From: Cyanobium sp. M30B3
GTDB taxonomy: Bacteria; Cyanobacteriota; Cyanobacteriia; PCC-6307; Cyanobiaceae
Reading direction: 5' to 3'
DNA: 64,000 nt
Assembly (NCBI GenBank): GCA_018399015.1
Contig: CP073761.1
Span: forward strand, 1,860,001 to 1,924,000
Shown here: positions 23,747-35,407 of the stretch, piece by piece
How the letters are laid out: every line of letters begins with the position of its first letter
Position numbering within the stretch: position 1 is the stretch's first letter
The notes under the pieces: model-generated
Seen by the model: only the letters and a program-made list of their open reading frames with translations
What the model was told of the DNA's origin: nothing
Databases searched by the model: none
Program-made: the position numbers and the translations under genes

Positions 23747-24430
23747 TCACACGTCTGAGCCATCGGGCCCCTGGGTGTTGGGCAGGTGGCCGGTCTTCAC
23801 CCAGATCGTGCAGCCCTCCTCACTCCACGGGCGGTGCACGCTGCCGGCTGGATTGCGCAGCCAGCTGCCGGCCGGATAGGTGCCGTGCTCGTCCTGAAAC
23901 ACGCCATCCAGCACGACGATCTCCTCGCCGCCGGGGTGTCCATGGGGCTGAAACACCGTGCCCGGCGCCCAGCGCACCATCGCCACGTGCTCCGAGCCAA
24001 AGGCGTGCAGCGGCAGCACCTCCAGGCCGCGCACCAGCCCCGGCAGCCAGGCGGCGCTGGTGGTGTCGATCACCTGCCGCTGCTGATCGGCCGGGTGCAT
24101 CTGGTGCAGCTTCACCAGGATCGTGCAGCCCTGCTCGCTGAAGGGCGCGTGGCTGGAGCCGATGGGATTGCGCAGGTAAGTGCCGGCTGGGAAATCGCCG
24201 TGTTCATCCGAGAAGGTGCCCGCCAGCACCAGGATCTCCTCGCCGCCCCCATGGACGTGGCGCCCGAAGCAACTCCCCGGGGCGTAGCGCACGATCGAGG
24301 TGGCCCGGGCCACTTCGCCCCCACGGCGATCGAGCATCCGCCGCTCCACCCCAGCCATCGGCGATGGCGTCCAGTCCAGGGCGTTGCTGTCGAGCACGGC
24401 GCGCTGGCTGAGGTCGGCATGGAGTTCCAT
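23747..24430 (-). CDS. ChrR-type double-cupin protein
   Basis: This 227-residue protein has two similar cupin domains. Each has a His-rich metal motif and a G-E-E-I: CFGRHVHGGGEEILVLAGTF in the first, FQPHGHPGGEEIVVLDGVFQ in the second; each ends with a YLRNP / WLRNP and H-x-P-x-S-E-x-GC(T)I segment. This is the ChrR cupin of anti-sigma factors and related zinc-binding sensors. No sigma factor gene is adjacent, so a regulatory role is not shown. It is divergent from the M32 peptidase gene. Confidence 0.82.
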   Translation of the reverse strand: MELHADLSQRAVLDSNALDWTPSPMAGVERRMLDRRGGEVARATSIVRYAPGSCFGRHVHGGGEEILVLAGTFSDEHGDFPAGTYLRNPIGSSHAPFSEQGCTILVKLHQMHPADQQRQVIDTTSAAWLPGLVRGLEVLPLHAFGSEHVAMVRWAPGTVFQPHGHPGGEEIVVLDGVFQDEHGTYPAGSWLRNPAGSVHRPWSEEGCTIWVKTGHLPNTQGPDGSDV

Positions 24431-24503
24431 GGCGCCGATTCTGCTCAGCCCAGCGGCAGTGGTGTGTGCAGCGCCATGCTGAGCCCATCGGTTCCGTCTG
24501 CCC

Positions 24504-26078
24504 ATGCCTGCCGCAGGCTCTGCCTTCGCCCAGCTCCACCGGCACCTGCACCACACCCGCCTGCTGGGCTCGATCAGCAGCGCCCTCTACTACGACCAGA
24601 ACACGGTGATGCCGGCCGCCGGGGCCGCCTGGCGCGGCGACCAGCTGGCCCTGCTGGCCGGGCAGTTGCACGAGCGCCAGAGCAGTGCGGAATACGCCGA
24701 GCTGGTGGGGGCAGCCGAGGCCGAGCTGGGCGCCGATGCGCCGCCCGAGCGGCGCCGCAACCTGGAGCTGCTGCGGCTCGAGCTCAGGCGCCAGCGCTGC
24801 CTCGATCCCGATCTGGTGGCGGCTCTTGCCAAAGCCCAGTCGCGCGGCAATGCCGTCTGGCAGGACGCCCGCGCTCGCAACGATTTCAGTGCCTTCGCCC
24901 CAGCCCTCCGGGAGCTGATCAACCTGCGCCGCCGGCAGGCGAGCCAGCTCGCCGCTGCCGAGCCGGTGGCCCGCAGCGCCTGGGAAATCCTGGCCCAGCC
25001 GTTTGAGCCCGACATCAGCAAGGCGCGGCTGGCGGAGCTGTTCGCGCCGCTCAAGGCGGAGCTCCCTGCACTGCTGGAGCAAGCGGCACGTGCCTCGGCC
25101 GCGGATCCGAACGCAACCGCCGGCCCGGCCGCCGACCTGCCCGAGGCCCTGCAGGAGCGGTTCTGCGCCGAGCTTCTCGACAGCTGGGGGTACGACCCGC
25201 AGCGCTGCCAGCGCGCCCGCTCGGCCCACCCCTTCTCCTGCACCGTCGGCCCCCAGGACTTCCGCATCACCACCCGCGTGGTGCCCGGCCAACCGCTCTC
25301 CGCCTTCCTGGCCACGGCCCATGAATGGGGCCACTCCCTGTATGAGCAGGGCCTGCCCCGCAGCGATGACCACTACTTCCCATGGCCCCTGGGGGAAGCC
25401 ACCTCGATGGGGGTGCACGAGAGCCAGAGCCTGTTCTGGGAGTGCCGCGTGGCCCGCAGCCGCGCCTTCGCCGAGCGCTGGCAGCCGCACTTCTGCGCCG
25501 CCCTGGGCGGCGGGCCGTCGAGCGATCCCTGGGGCGACACCCTCGGCTTCTGGCGTGCCCTCAACCCCCTGCGGCCCGGTCTGATCCGCGTCGAGGCCGA
25601 CGAGCTCAGCTACTGCCTCCACATCGTGCTGCGCTACGAGCTGGAGCTGGCCCTGCTCGAACAGGAGATGCCCGTCGAAGAGCTGCCGGGTCAGTGGAAT
25701 CAGCGCATGCAGGAGCTGCTCGGCATCCGGCCGGCGACGGACACCGAGGGCTGCCTCCAGGACATCCACTGGGCCGAGGGCCTGTTCGGCTACTTCCCCT
25801 CCTATGCCCTGGGCCACCTGATCAGCGCCCAGATCTCCGAGACTCTGGAACAGCAGCTCGGTCCGATCGAGCACCTGATCAGCGGCGGCGAGGAGGCCAG
25901 GCTCCGGGATTGGCTGGGAGCCACCGTCTGGCCCCTGGGCCGGAGGGTGAACGGGGAGGAGCTGGTGGAGCGGGTGTCGGGCCATGCGCTCAGCGCCCAG
26001 CCCTTTCTCGCCTACCTGCGGGCCAAGGTGTCGGAGCTGACGGCCGGGCCGCTTGGAACGGCCCGGATCCCTGCATAG
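24504..26078 (+). CDS. M32 family metallocarboxypeptidase
   Basis: This 524-residue protein has the zinc site HEWGH (HExxH at residues 273-277) in FLATAHEWGHSLYEQGL, with the third ligand Glu expected in ATSMGVHESQSLFWE about 27 residues on, and the family motif HPFSCTVGPQDFRITTRV. M32 enzymes remove C-terminal residues from peptides in the cytoplasm. Length is typical (about 500). The pyrophosphatase gene follows after 27 bases, and the two may be co-transcribed. Confidence 0.92.
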   Translation: MPAAGSAFAQLHRHLHHTRLLGSISSALYYDQNTVMPAAGAAWRGDQLALLAGQLHERQSSAEYAELVGAAEAELGADAPPERRRNLELLRLELRRQRCLDPDLVAALAKAQSRGNAVWQDARARNDFSAFAPALRELINLRRRQASQLAAAEPVARSAWEILAQPFEPDISKARLAELFAPLKAELPALLEQAARASAADPNATAGPAADLPEALQERFCAELLDSWGYDPQRCQRARSAHPFSCTVGPQDFRITTRVVPGQPLSAFLATAHEWGHSLYEQGLPRSDDHYFPWPLGEATSMGVHESQSLFWECRVARSRAFAERWQPHFCAALGGGPSSDPWGDTLGFWRALNPLRPGLIRVEADELSYCLHIVLRYELELALLEQEMPVEELPGQWNQRMQELLGIRPATDTEGCLQDIHWAEGLFGYFPSYALGHLISAQISETLEQQLGPIEHLISGGEEARLRDWLGATVWPLGRRVNGEELVERVSGHALSAQPFLAYLRAKVSELTAGPLGTARIPA

Positions 26079-26105
26079 GATGCGCGGCGCTGCAACCGCT
26101 CCCCC

Positions 26106-26693
26106 ATGGCGAACATCAACCAAGCTCCCAGCCGCACGATGGCCAACCTGCTGCACGTGCTGCCCGCTTTTGCCGACGAAGCGGAGCTGCGGTTGAACAC
26201 GATCGTGGAGCTCAACAGCAACACCATCAACAAGTACGAGCTGATCACCGAAACCGGCCATCTCAAGCTCGACCGGGTGGGCTACTCCTCCCTGGCCTAC
26301 CCCTTCGCCTATGGCTGCATTCCCCGCACCTGGGATGAGGACGGCGACCCGCTGGACATCGAGATCGTGGGCGTGACCGAACCCCTCGTGCCCGGCTCCC
26401 TGGTGGAGGCCCGCATCATCGGCATCATGAAATTCGACGACGGCGGCGAGGTGGACGACAAGGTGATCGCCGTGCTGGCCGACGACAAGCGCATGGACCA
26501 CATCACCAGCTACACCGATCTGGGTGACCACTGGCTCAAGGAAACCCAGTACTACTGGGAGCACTACAAGGACCTCAAGAAGCCCGGCACCTGCCGCGTG
26601 AATGGCTTCTTCGACGCCGCCGAGGCGGTGAGGGTGATCAGGGAGTGCGAGACCCGCTACAACAGCGAGATCGCTCCGAAGCTGGTCGACTGA
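26106..26693 (+). CDS. ppa: Family I inorganic pyrophosphatase with complete active site
   Basis: This 195-residue protein has the family signature WDEDGDPLDIEIV at residues 76-88, with all three conserved Asp (79, 81, 84), plus NKYELITETGHLKLDRVGYS and KFDDGGEVDDKVIAVLADDK with the second metal-binding Asp cluster. It hydrolyses pyrophosphate, pulling biosynthetic reactions forward. It is a different lineage from the second pyrophosphatase at 46070-46588, which lacks one of these Asp residues. It probably carries most of the activity in this organism. Confidence 0.92.
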   Translation: MANINQAPSRTMANLLHVLPAFADEAELRLNTIVELNSNTINKYELITETGHLKLDRVGYSSLAYPFAYGCIPRTWDEDGDPLDIEIVGVTEPLVPGSLVEARIIGIMKFDDGGEVDDKVIAVLADDKRMDHITSYTDLGDHWLKETQYYWEHYKDLKKPGTCRVNGFFDAAEAVRVIRECETRYNSEIAPKLVD

Positions 26694-26749
26694 AGCCGCT
26701 GCTTCAGCGCGCCAGAGCCCCTCGTCAGCCCGCCAGTTCCGCTCCAGCC

Positions 26750-27415
26750 ATGCTCCAGCTCCCCACTCCGCTCCCCTCCGGCTCCCTGCGCGCCGTCCAC
26801 GGACACGCCAGCCACCGCTGCCTGAGCCACCGCCCCCTGCGCAGCAGTGGTGCCGTTGCCGTGCTGGGGCTGCTGGCGACCCTGGGCTGCGCTCTGGCAC
26901 CCGGTGCGAGCCTGGCCGAGACCCAGGCGCCTGCGGCAGACGCCAGCTCCACCAGCACAGCCAGCTCCACCAGCACAGCCATGGTTGCCCCCCCGCCGCC
27001 GGAGCCACCGGTGGTGCGGGAGATCCTCTTGGAGCTGGGCAAGCGCCAGATCAGCCTGATCGAGGGCAGCCAGGTGATCGGCCGCTGGCCCGTGGCCATC
27101 GGGGACCCCAGCACCCCCACCCCGGTGGGCCGCTTCACCATCGAGAACATGGTGGTGAATCCGGTGTACCAGAGCACCTCCAGCGGCAAGATCAACGCCA
27201 CCCGGGGACCCCAGGCCCCCCTGGGCGACCGCTGGATCGGCTTCAAGCAGAGCGGCGTGAACCAGTACGGCATCCATGGCACCCCCGATGCCTGGGCCTG
27301 GACCGTCACCTCCCGGGCGGCGGTCTCCAACGGTTGCGTGCGCATGCTCACGCCCCACGTGCGCGAGCTGTTCTCCAAGGTGCAGCTCGGCACTCCGGTG
27401 ATCGTCAAGCCCTAG
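26750..27415 (+). CDS. Exported L,D-transpeptidase (YkuD domain)
   Basis: This 221-residue protein has a signal peptide (AVAVLGLLATLGCALAPGAS), a Ser/Thr/Ala- and Pro-rich linker, then the YkuD domain: ILLELGKRQISLIEGSQVIG, GRFTIENMVV, the His of QYGIHGTPDAW and the catalytic Cys in SRAAVSNGCVRM. It makes or remodels 3-3 crosslinks in peptidoglycan. The ATG at 26750 starts the signal peptide region; earlier codons are unlikely. Confidence 0.9.
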   Translation: MLQLPTPLPSGSLRAVHGHASHRCLSHRPLRSSGAVAVLGLLATLGCALAPGASLAETQAPAADASSTSTASSTSTAMVAPPPPEPPVVREILLELGKRQISLIEGSQVIGRWPVAIGDPSTPTPVGRFTIENMVVNPVYQSTSSGKINATRGPQAPLGDRWIGFKQSGVNQYGIHGTPDAWAWTVTSRAAVSNGCVRMLTPHVRELFSKVQLGTPVIVKP

Positions 27416-27516
27416 GGCATGCAGCCTGTCGGCCCAACCCGGAAGACATCCTTCAGATCCACCACGCCGGCTCTGTCTTTTGGGGCCAGGCCCCCTACCC
27501 TCTGCACTACTGACGT

Positions 27517-27753
27517 TTGTTCTGCATGGCTGGGTATCACCCGCTAGGCGACCCTGGTGGTGCCCATTCCGCCCCTGTCACAACGGCGGTGTCCACGGCG
27601 GTGCCCAGCACCGTGTTGAAGTGGTGCGGTAACGGTGAGTTGTCTGCGCTGGATCTGGAGCGGATCGTGCAGCGTCTCAGGCAGGTCGACCCCATGGCCA
27701 GTTCCCTCCAGCCCAGCCATTTCACCGCGATCCAACTGGATCAGAGCTGCTGA
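27517..27753 (+). CDS. Possible small protein
   Basis: This is a 78-codon frame ending in ALDLERIVQRLRQVDPMASS and [11 protein letters not shown]. The C-terminal part looks helical and protein-like, but I recognise no family. The start is unclear (ATG 27517 or 27526). It overlaps the convergent chloride-channel gene end by 13 bases. It could equally be chance. Confidence 0.35.
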   Translation: MFCMAGYHPLGDPGGAHSAPVTTAVSTAVPSTVLKWCGNGELSALDLERIVQRLRQVDPMASSLQPSHFTAIQLDQSC

Positions 27754-29831
27754 GCAGCCGCGAGAGGTTCCTTCAGCGAGGGAATCAGCTGGGAGGCCAG
27801 CGCCCTGGCCAGGCCATCCCGGCTGGCGATACCCCGCAGCCTTTCCAGTGGCAGTCCCCGGCGCGGCGGCCCCAGGGGCAGCACCGATCCCGGCCCCGCC
27901 TCCAGCTCGAACACCGGCAGCTGCCGCAGGCCGCTGGGGCGCAGCTGGTCCTCCAGCTGGGCCAGGGAGGCCTGCAAGGGCAGCCACACCAGCTCTGAGC
28001 GCTGGCACGCCCCCAGAGCCAGAGGCACTGGGCTGCTGGCGACCGTGAGGGCCCGCTGCAGGTCGGGCAGGGTCACCAGTCCCACCACCTGCTCGCCGTC
28101 GCTCACCAGCAGGCAATGGCCCTGGGCCGCCACCAGCTGCTCCAGCGCCGCGATCGCCGGCAGCTCCCGGGGCAGCACCAGCGGTGCCTCCGGCTCCAGA
28201 GCCTCGCCCACCGGCACGGCGGCCAGCTGGCGGCGGCGGCACTCCTCCGTGGTGTCCGGCCCCAGCAGGCCGGGATCACTGAGGCCCTGCCAGCGCTCCA
28301 CCAGGGCGGCGCTCAGGCCAGCGGCGGCCATCAACGGCAGCACGATGCGGATGTCGCGGGTGAGCTCGAACAGCAGCAGCAGGGCGGTGAGTGGCGCCCG
28401 GGCGCTGCCGGCCAGCACGGCGGCCATCCCCACCATCGCGTAAGCCGGCGGCTCCGCCACCGGCAGCTGCAGGCCGCCGGCCCCCAGCAGCTGGCCGTAG
28501 CAGTTGCCCAGCACGGCCCCGAGCACCAGGGCCGGGGCGAAGCCGCCCCCCACAAACCCGGAGGCACTGCTGATGCCGGTGGCCAGCAGTTTGGCGCCCA
28601 GCAGCAGCAGCAGGGCCAGCACGGGAATCCCCCCCTCCACCCCCAGCAGGGCCTCGATCGTGTCGTAGCCCACGCCCAGCACCTGGGGAAAGGCGAGTGC
28701 CAGCAGGCCCACGCTCAGGCCCCCGGCGGCGGTGGCCAGGCCGGGGGGCAGGGCCCGCAGCCAGCGCTGCAGCCCTGCGCTCCGGCCCAGGGCAAGGGTC
28801 TGCAGCAGCAGCCAGGACATGCCACTGGCCAGCACCCCCAGACCCAGATAGAGGGGCAGCTCCAGGGGCGAGCGCACCGCATAGGCCGGCAGCCGCAGGA
28901 TCGGTTCATCGCCCAGCAGCAGCTGGGTCACCAGCGCTGAGGCCACCGAGGCCACCAGCACGGCCCGCAGGCTGGGGCGTCCCTGGATGGCGCTGTAGCT
29001 GCCCTCAAAGGCAAAGAACACCCCGGCGATCGGCGCCTTGAAGCCCGCCGCCAGTCCGGCTGCCACCCCGGCCGCCACCAGGGCTTTCTGGCTCTGGGGC
29101 GGCAGGCGGCCCCGCTGGGCCAGCCACAGGCCGAGGTTGCCACCGCTCTCCACGCTCGGACCCTCCGGGCCGAGGGAGGCGCCGCTGCCCAGACTGAGGG
29201 AGGCGCTGATCAACCGCAGCCACGGCAGGCGCGGGGCGGCCGGGGCCGAGCCATCGGCCATGGCCATCAGGCTGGGCAGACCCGGCCCCAGCTCCGGTCC
29301 GTAGCGGCGCAGCACCCCCACCGCCAGGCCACCGAGGGTGGGCACCACCAGCACCGGCCAGAGCTGCAACCAGTCGGGCAGGGCCGGGGTGGGCAGGGGG
29401 GGCGGCTCCGCCACCACCGGCGGGGGCGGCAGATAGCCCAGCCCCCCCAGGCCGATCCGCAGCAGGGCACTGAGTGGCGTGCTCTCGTCGACCGGCGGCG
29501 GCGGGAGAGGGAGTGGCGGCGCAGGCAGCGTCAGCGGGTCGGCCTGCAGCGGATTGTTGCCGCCGATCGAGAGCAGGGCCTCAACGCCCGGGCCGAACAG
29601 GCCGCTGTTGACCAGCCCCACCAGCTCGTGAAAGGCCACCACGGCCAGCCCGGTGCTGATGCCCACCAGGGCAGCCCAGGCCAGCAACCCCCACTGGAAG
29701 GGGCTGGCGCCGACCTCAGGCCTCGGGTCGGACGCTGGCAAAGATCTCCTCCAGGATCTCCCCGGCTCCCTGCTCCCGCAGCGTGTGGGCCAGGGTGACG
29801 CCGATCGCCTCGGGGTCGGTCTGCGGGCCAC
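27741..29831 (-). CDS. ClC-family chloride channel or exchanger with CBS domains
   Basis: This membrane protein has many helices; the ion-pathway motifs are [11 protein letters not shown] (GSGxS followed by the gating Glu, with Pro before it instead of the common Arg), and [13 protein letters not shown] (GxFxP-like). The last 180 residues form a CBS pair with [21 protein letters not shown] Pro-rich insert lies between the first and second helices. The true start is uncertain: the ATG at 29831 lies within hemC, and a TTG about 85 bases further on would give a shorter overlap. Translation is likely coupled to hemC. Confidence 0.88.
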   Translation of the reverse strand: MARRPTPRRSASPWPTRCGSREPGRSWRRSLPASDPRPEVGASPFQWGLLAWAALVGISTGLAVVAFHELVGLVNSGLFGPGVEALLSIGGNNPLQADPLTLPAPPLPLPPPPVDESTPLSALLRIGLGGLGYLPPPPVVAEPPPLPTPALPDWLQLWPVLVVPTLGGLAVGVLRRYGPELGPGLPSLMAMADGSAPAAPRLPWLRLISASLSLGSGASLGPEGPSVESGGNLGLWLAQRGRLPPQSQKALVAAGVAAGLAAGFKAPIAGVFFAFEGSYSAIQGRPSLRAVLVASVASALVTQLLLGDEPILRLPAYAVRSPLELPLYLGLGVLASGMSWLLLQTLALGRSAGLQRWLRALPPGLATAAGGLSVGLLALAFPQVLGVGYDTIEALLGVEGGIPVLALLLLLGAKLLATGISSASGFVGGGFAPALVLGAVLGNCYGQLLGAGGLQLPVAEPPAYAMVGMAAVLAGSARAPLTALLLLFELTRDIRIVLPLMAAAGLSAALVERWQGLSDPGLLGPDTTEECRRRQLAAVPVGEALEPEAPLVLPRELPAIAALEQLVAAQGHCLLVSDGEQVVGLVTLPDLQRALTVASSPVPLALGACQRSELVWLPLQASLAQLEDQLRPSGLRQLPVFELEAGPGSVLPLGPPRRGLPLERLRGIASRDGLARALASQLIPSLKEPLAAAQQL

Positions 29832-30678
29832 GGGCCTCGTCGCGGATCAGGCGCACCCCGTCGAGGCTGGCCACCATGCCGGTGAGCACCAGTTCAGCGC
29901 TGTCGCCCTCGCCCTCGAAACGGGTGTTCACGCCGATGGGCACCTGACAGCCCCCCTCCAGCTCCCGCAGAAAAGCACGCTCGGCCAGGCAGCGGCGGGC
30001 CGTGGGGGTGTGCTCCAGCACCTTGATCTGCTCCAGCACGGCGGCATCGCCGTCGCGGCACTCGATGCCCAGGGCCCCCTGGCCCACCGCATGCAGGGAG
30101 ATCGACGGATCGATCAGCTCGTGGATGCGATCCCCCAGGCCCAGGCGGCCCAGGCCGGCGGCGGCCAGGATCAGGCAGTCGTACTCGCCCGCATCGAGTT
30201 TCTCCAGACGGGTGATCACGTTGCCGCGCACGTCCTTGAACACCAGATGGGGGAAGTGGTGGCGCAGCTGGGCCAGGCGGCGCAGGGAGCTGGTGCCCAC
30301 CACGGAGCCCGCAGGCAGGGTGGCCAGGGTCTTGTCGGTGTGCTTCTGGTGCACCACCAGGGCATCGGCCGGGTCCTCCCGCTCGGTGATGCAGCCCAGC
30401 ATCAGGCCCTCGGGCAGGTTGGTGGGCAGGTCCTTGAGGCTGTGGACGGCGATATCGGCCCGGTCCACCAGCATCTGGGCCTCCAGTTCCTTGGTGAACA
30501 GGCCCTTGTCGCCGATCTTGGCCAGGGCCACATCGAGGATCTTGTCGCCCTGGGTGGCCATCGCCTCGATGCTGATCTCCAGGCCGGGGTGGGCCCTGGC
30601 CAGTTCATCGCGCACCCAGTGGGTCTGCACCATGGCCAGCTGGCTGCGGCGGGAGGCGATGCGCATCGAGTGGGCCAT
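29716..30678 (-). CDS. hemC: Porphobilinogen deaminase
   Basis: This 320-residue protein joins four porphobilinogen units to hydroxymethylbilane in heme and chlorophyll synthesis. Motifs: [49 protein letters not shown], and the dipyrromethane-anchoring Cys in [14 protein letters not shown]. The ATG at 30678 ([15 protein letters not shown]) fits the family start. Its end overlaps the ClC gene. Length is normal. Confidence 0.96.
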   Translation of the reverse strand: MAHSMRIASRRSQLAMVQTHWVRDELARAHPGLEISIEAMATQGDKILDVALAKIGDKGLFTKELEAQMLVDRADIAVHSLKDLPTNLPEGLMLGCITEREDPADALVVHQKHTDKTLATLPAGSVVGTSSLRRLAQLRHHFPHLVFKDVRGNVITRLEKLDAGEYDCLILAAAGLGRLGLGDRIHELIDPSISLHAVGQGALGIECRDGDAAVLEQIKVLEHTPTARRCLAERAFLRELEGGCQVPIGVNTRFEGEGDSAELVLTGMVASLDGVRLIRDEARGPQTDPEAIGVTLAHTLREQGAGEILEEIFASVRPEA

Positions 30679-30703
30679 CAGGGGCAGATCACAGCCCGCC
30701 AGA

Positions 30704-31105
30704 TTACGGGCCGAAGAAATCCAGGGGCAATGGGCCCCAGGTGTCCTCCGCATCGGGATCGGCCGGGCTGTGGCCGGTGATCAGCAGGCCCTCGCCCAGG
30801 CCGGATTCGCGGCGCACCAGAAAGCGCCGGGTGGTCTGGTTGCCCTTGAGAAACACCGGCCCCTCAATCGCTTCGAGGGCCTCACAGGCCGGATCCAGCT
30901 CCAGGGCCGTCCAGCCCTGGGCCCTCTCCAGCTGGCGCAGGCAGCTGAGCGCCGCGGCGGCCGAAGGGGCCATCACCCCCACCGTGAACCAGTCGCAGCG
31001 AGCCAGCAGGGGCAGAAGTTCGGCCCGTAGCGCCGCTCTCGCCGGGCCATTGAGATCCCCAGGGGCGCTGCGCAGGCCCCGCAGGGCCGCCAGGCCGCCG
31101 CTCAT
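30704..31105 (-). CDS. DUF1824 cyanobacterial protein
   Basis: This 133-residue protein has the DUF1824 features [48 protein letters not shown] and the C-terminal [14 protein letters not shown]. Function is unknown; the family is confined to cyanobacteria and relatives. It lies between rpoD (13 bases upstream) and hemC, all on the minus strand, so the three may be co-transcribed from the sigma-factor side. Confidence 0.85.
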   Translation of the reverse strand: MSGGLAALRGLRSAPGDLNGPARAALRAELLPLLARCDWFTVGVMAPSAAAALSCLRQLERAQGWTALELDPACEALEAIEGPVFLKGNQTTRRFLVRRESGLGEGLLITGHSPADPDAEDTWGPLPLDFFGP

Positions 31106-31118
31106 TGGCTGAACGCCT

Positions 31119-32516
<1,398 letters not shown>

Positions 32517-33154
32517 TCGAGCGGGGTGTGGAGCGCTGGAATCGGGGTTTCACCTGGCAGGGACAGTCGGCGGTCGCAGGGGGGACGGATGGCGCCTGGT
32601 CAAGCCATCGCCAACAGGTCCAGGACTCCGTTGGGGAACCCTGGAAGAACCAGGCGACGCCGGAAGCCGATGACGGGAGCCGTCAACGAACCGCACGCCG
32701 GCCCCGGGAAGGGGCTTGGAGGCAGTTCAGATGTCGGAACGGGCCATGGGCTGGGTCGGCCCCGGGTGCGAGCAAGCCATCAGGGCATCTCACCGGCAAA
32801 CCGGGCGATGAACGAGGGCAGGGAACCTGAAATCCATCAGAGCCGTGCCTCAGACTGAAAGGCCTGGAGCAGGGAGGCTGGTGATCCGGCCCTGGCCAGG
32901 GAAGGGGCAGAGCAGGATTGGACAAATCAGGACCGGAGATTGATGGAGGCAGGTGGATTGGGTGGCCGGAGCCGTAACAGGGTTGACAGGGGTGGTCGCA
33001 GACCGGAGGGCGTCATGTGGGCAGGTGCCGAAACGGACCACCCAGGGCTCTCTCTTCAGGTCTTCCCTCTGGACGGAACTCTGTCCGGTTCCGACGGCTG
33101 CAGGATTGCAGCCCAACAGTCACATCCTATGAAGGTTGGGTGGGCTTTGCAAGT
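32517..33154. other. Divergent intergenic region between rpoD and priA
   Basis: No gene is supported in these 638 bases. The stretch is less GC-biased near 32900-33150 and is expected to hold the rpoD promoter (on its left) and the priA promoter. A 9-codon ORF (33129-33158, ATGAAGGTTGGG...TGA) ends inside the proposed priA start; it may only be chance. Confidence 0.5.
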
Positions 33155-35383
33155 GTGAGTGCTCCCGGCTGGGTTCAGATCTGGCTCGAGGCCGGCCGGG
33201 AAGGGCAGGTCTTCACCTACGCCAACCCCCAGAGCCTGCCCCTGGCCATCGGTGATCTGGTGCAGGTGAGGCTCCAGGGCCGGCGCCACGGCGGCCTGGT
33301 GGTGGAGCTGCTGGACGCCCCACCCGCCGCGCTGGGGCTGCGGCCGCTGCAGCCCGTGGAGCTGCGGCTGCAGCCGGCCGCCGTGGACGCCGAGTGGCAG
33401 AACCTGATCACTGCCGTGGCCCGCCAGTGCCACACCAGCGTGTTCCGCACCCTCAAGAGCGCCCTGCCGGCCGGCTGGCTGGGGCAGAGGCGCCAGTCCT
33501 CTCCAGCCCGGGAGCGTCCGCAGTGGCTGGTGCGCGCCGCCTGCGCTGATCTCCCCTCCCGGCTGAGCGAGGGGCAGCGGGCGCTGCTCCTGCACCTGCA
33601 GGCGGCACCGGCACCGGTGCCCCTGCGGCAGTTGTGCGGCGCCGCCGGCTTCAGCCGCTCCACCGTGGCCAGCCTCGAACGCCGGCAGCTGGTGGTGCGT
33701 GAACAGGGCCCCATCTCCAGGGAGGCTGCCCTGCCAGGGACTGCTCAGCCCGGGGCCCCGCCGCAGCGCAGCCTCACCGCTGCCCAGCGGGATGCCCTGG
33801 CCGGCATCGAGGCCGCACCGGCGGGCAGTGCCCTGCTGCTCTGGGGCGTGACCGGCGCGGGCAAGACCGAGGTGTATCTCCAGGCCGCGGCGCGCTGCCT
33901 GGGCGCCGGGCGCAGTGCTCTGCTGCTGGCACCGGAGATCGGCCTGATCCCCCAGCTGCTCGACCGCTGCCGCGAGCGCTTTGGCGCTGAGGTGGTGGAG
34001 TTCCACAGCGGCATGGCCGACGGCGCCCGGGTGGCCAGCTGGCGGCGCTGCCTGGACGGCCAGCCGCTGCTGGCCGTGGGCACCCGCTCAGCCATCTTTC
34101 TGCCCCTCACCCGGCTGGGGCTGGTCGTGCTCGACGAGGAGCACGACAGCTCCTACAAGCAGGAGAGCCCCATGCCCTGCTACCACGCCCGCGATGTGGC
34201 CCGGCTGCGGGCCCGGCTCAGCGGCGCCCGGCTGGTGCTGGGCAGTGCCACCCCCGCGCTGGAAACCTGGCTCAGCTGCCAGGGGGAGGAGCCCTCCACC
34301 CAATTGCTGCGCCTGCCCGAGCGGATCGGCCAGCGGCCCCTGCCACCGGTGCGCCTGGTGGACATGCGCCAGGAACTGGCGGAGGGGCACCGGCGCCTGC
34401 TGAGCCGGCCGCTCACAGAGCGCCTGCAGCGGCTCGGGGAGCGGCAGGAGCAGGCGGTGGTGCTGGTGCCCCGCCGGGGCTATCACGCCTTCCTCAGCTG
34501 CCGCAGCTGCGGTGAGGTGGTGCTCTGCCCCCACTGCGATGTGGCCCTCACCGTGCACCGCTCCGCGGGCCGGGAGTGGCTGCGCTGCCATTGGTGTGAC
34601 CACCGCGCCGAGCTGGCCGACCGCTGCGGCCACTGCGGCTCCACGGCCTTCAAGCCCTTCGGGGCGGGCACCCAGCGGGTGATCGACCAGCTGGCCCAGG
34701 AACTGGAGGGCCTGCGGGTGCTGCGCTTCGACCGCGACACCACCCGCGGCCGCGACGGCCATCGCCGCCTGCTGGAACGCTTTGCCGCCGGCGATGCCGA
34801 CGTGCTGGTGGGCACCCAGATGCTGGCCAAGGGCATGGACCTGCCCCGGGTGACCCTGGCCGCCGTGCTCGCCGCCGACGGCCTGCTGCACCGGCCCGAC
34901 CTGCGGGCCGGCGAGCAGTGCCTGCAGCTGTTGCTGCAGCTGGCGGGCAGGGCCGGCCGCGGCGAGCGCCCCGGCGAGGTGCTGGTGCAGACCTACAGCC
35001 CCGACCATCCGGTGATCCAGCACCTGGTGGATGGCCGCTACGACCGCTTCCTCGCCGAGGAGGCCCAGCTGCGTCGGCAGGGCGACCTGGTGCCCTTCAG
35101 CCGGGCCTGCCTGTTGCGCTTCAGCGGCACCTCCGCCAGTGGCACGGCCACCAGTGCCGCCGCCATCGCCGAGCAGATCAGGCCGGCCGTGGCAGCGGCC
35201 GGCTGGTGGCTGATCGGCCCCGCCCCCGCCCCCGTGGCCCGGGTGGCGGGCCGCAGCCGCTGGCAGCTGCTGCTGCACGGGCCCGCAGGCAGCCCCCTGC
35301 CCCTGCCCCAGGAAGCCGAACTGCGCCGGGCACTGCCGGCCCAGGTGGGCCTGGCCATCGACCCCGACCCGCTCACCCTCTGA
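33155..35383 (+). CDS. priA: Primosomal protein N' (PriA helicase)
   Basis: This 742-residue replication-restart helicase has Walker A GVTGAGKTEVYLQAA, the DEEHDSSYKQE box, and the zinc-binding insert with CRSCGEVVLCPHCD, CHWCDHRAELADRCGHC, then GTQMLAKGMDLPRVTL and QLLLQLAGRAGRGERPGEV. It loads the replicative helicase at stalled forks. The start is GTG 33155 (VSAPGWVQIWLEAGR) or GTG 33140; no in-frame ATG fits. A DNA-binding N-terminal domain about 200 residues long is present. Confidence 0.95.
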   Translation: MSAPGWVQIWLEAGREGQVFTYANPQSLPLAIGDLVQVRLQGRRHGGLVVELLDAPPAALGLRPLQPVELRLQPAAVDAEWQNLITAVARQCHTSVFRTLKSALPAGWLGQRRQSSPARERPQWLVRAACADLPSRLSEGQRALLLHLQAAPAPVPLRQLCGAAGFSRSTVASLERRQLVVREQGPISREAALPGTAQPGAPPQRSLTAAQRDALAGIEAAPAGSALLLWGVTGAGKTEVYLQAAARCLGAGRSALLLAPEIGLIPQLLDRCRERFGAEVVEFHSGMADGARVASWRRCLDGQPLLAVGTRSAIFLPLTRLGLVVLDEEHDSSYKQESPMPCYHARDVARLRARLSGARLVLGSATPALETWLSCQGEEPSTQLLRLPERIGQRPLPPVRLVDMRQELAEGHRRLLSRPLTERLQRLGERQEQAVVLVPRRGYHAFLSCRSCGEVVLCPHCDVALTVHRSAGREWLRCHWCDHRAELADRCGHCGSTAFKPFGAGTQRVIDQLAQELEGLRVLRFDRDTTRGRDGHRRLLERFAAGDADVLVGTQMLAKGMDLPRVTLAAVLAADGLLHRPDLRAGEQCLQLLLQLAGRAGRGERPGEVLVQTYSPDHPVIQHLVDGRYDRFLAEEAQLRRQGDLVPFSRACLLRFSGTSASGTATSAAAIAEQIRPAVAAAGWWLIGPAPAPVARVAGRSRWQLLLHGPAGSPLPLPQEAELRRALPAQVGLAIDPDPLTL

Positions 35384-35407
35384 ACGGCCGCCCGCCGGCT
35401 GGCGGGT

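Noticed and set aside
24204-27008. A 934-codon minus frame
   Set aside because: It lies antisense across three well-supported genes (M32 peptidase, pyrophosphatase, L,D-transpeptidase) and has Gly/Ala/His/Gln-rich shadow composition.
33129-33158. Nine-codon ORF before priA as a leader peptide
   Set aside because: No attenuator hairpins or regulatory codons were visible; short ORFs of this size arise by chance.
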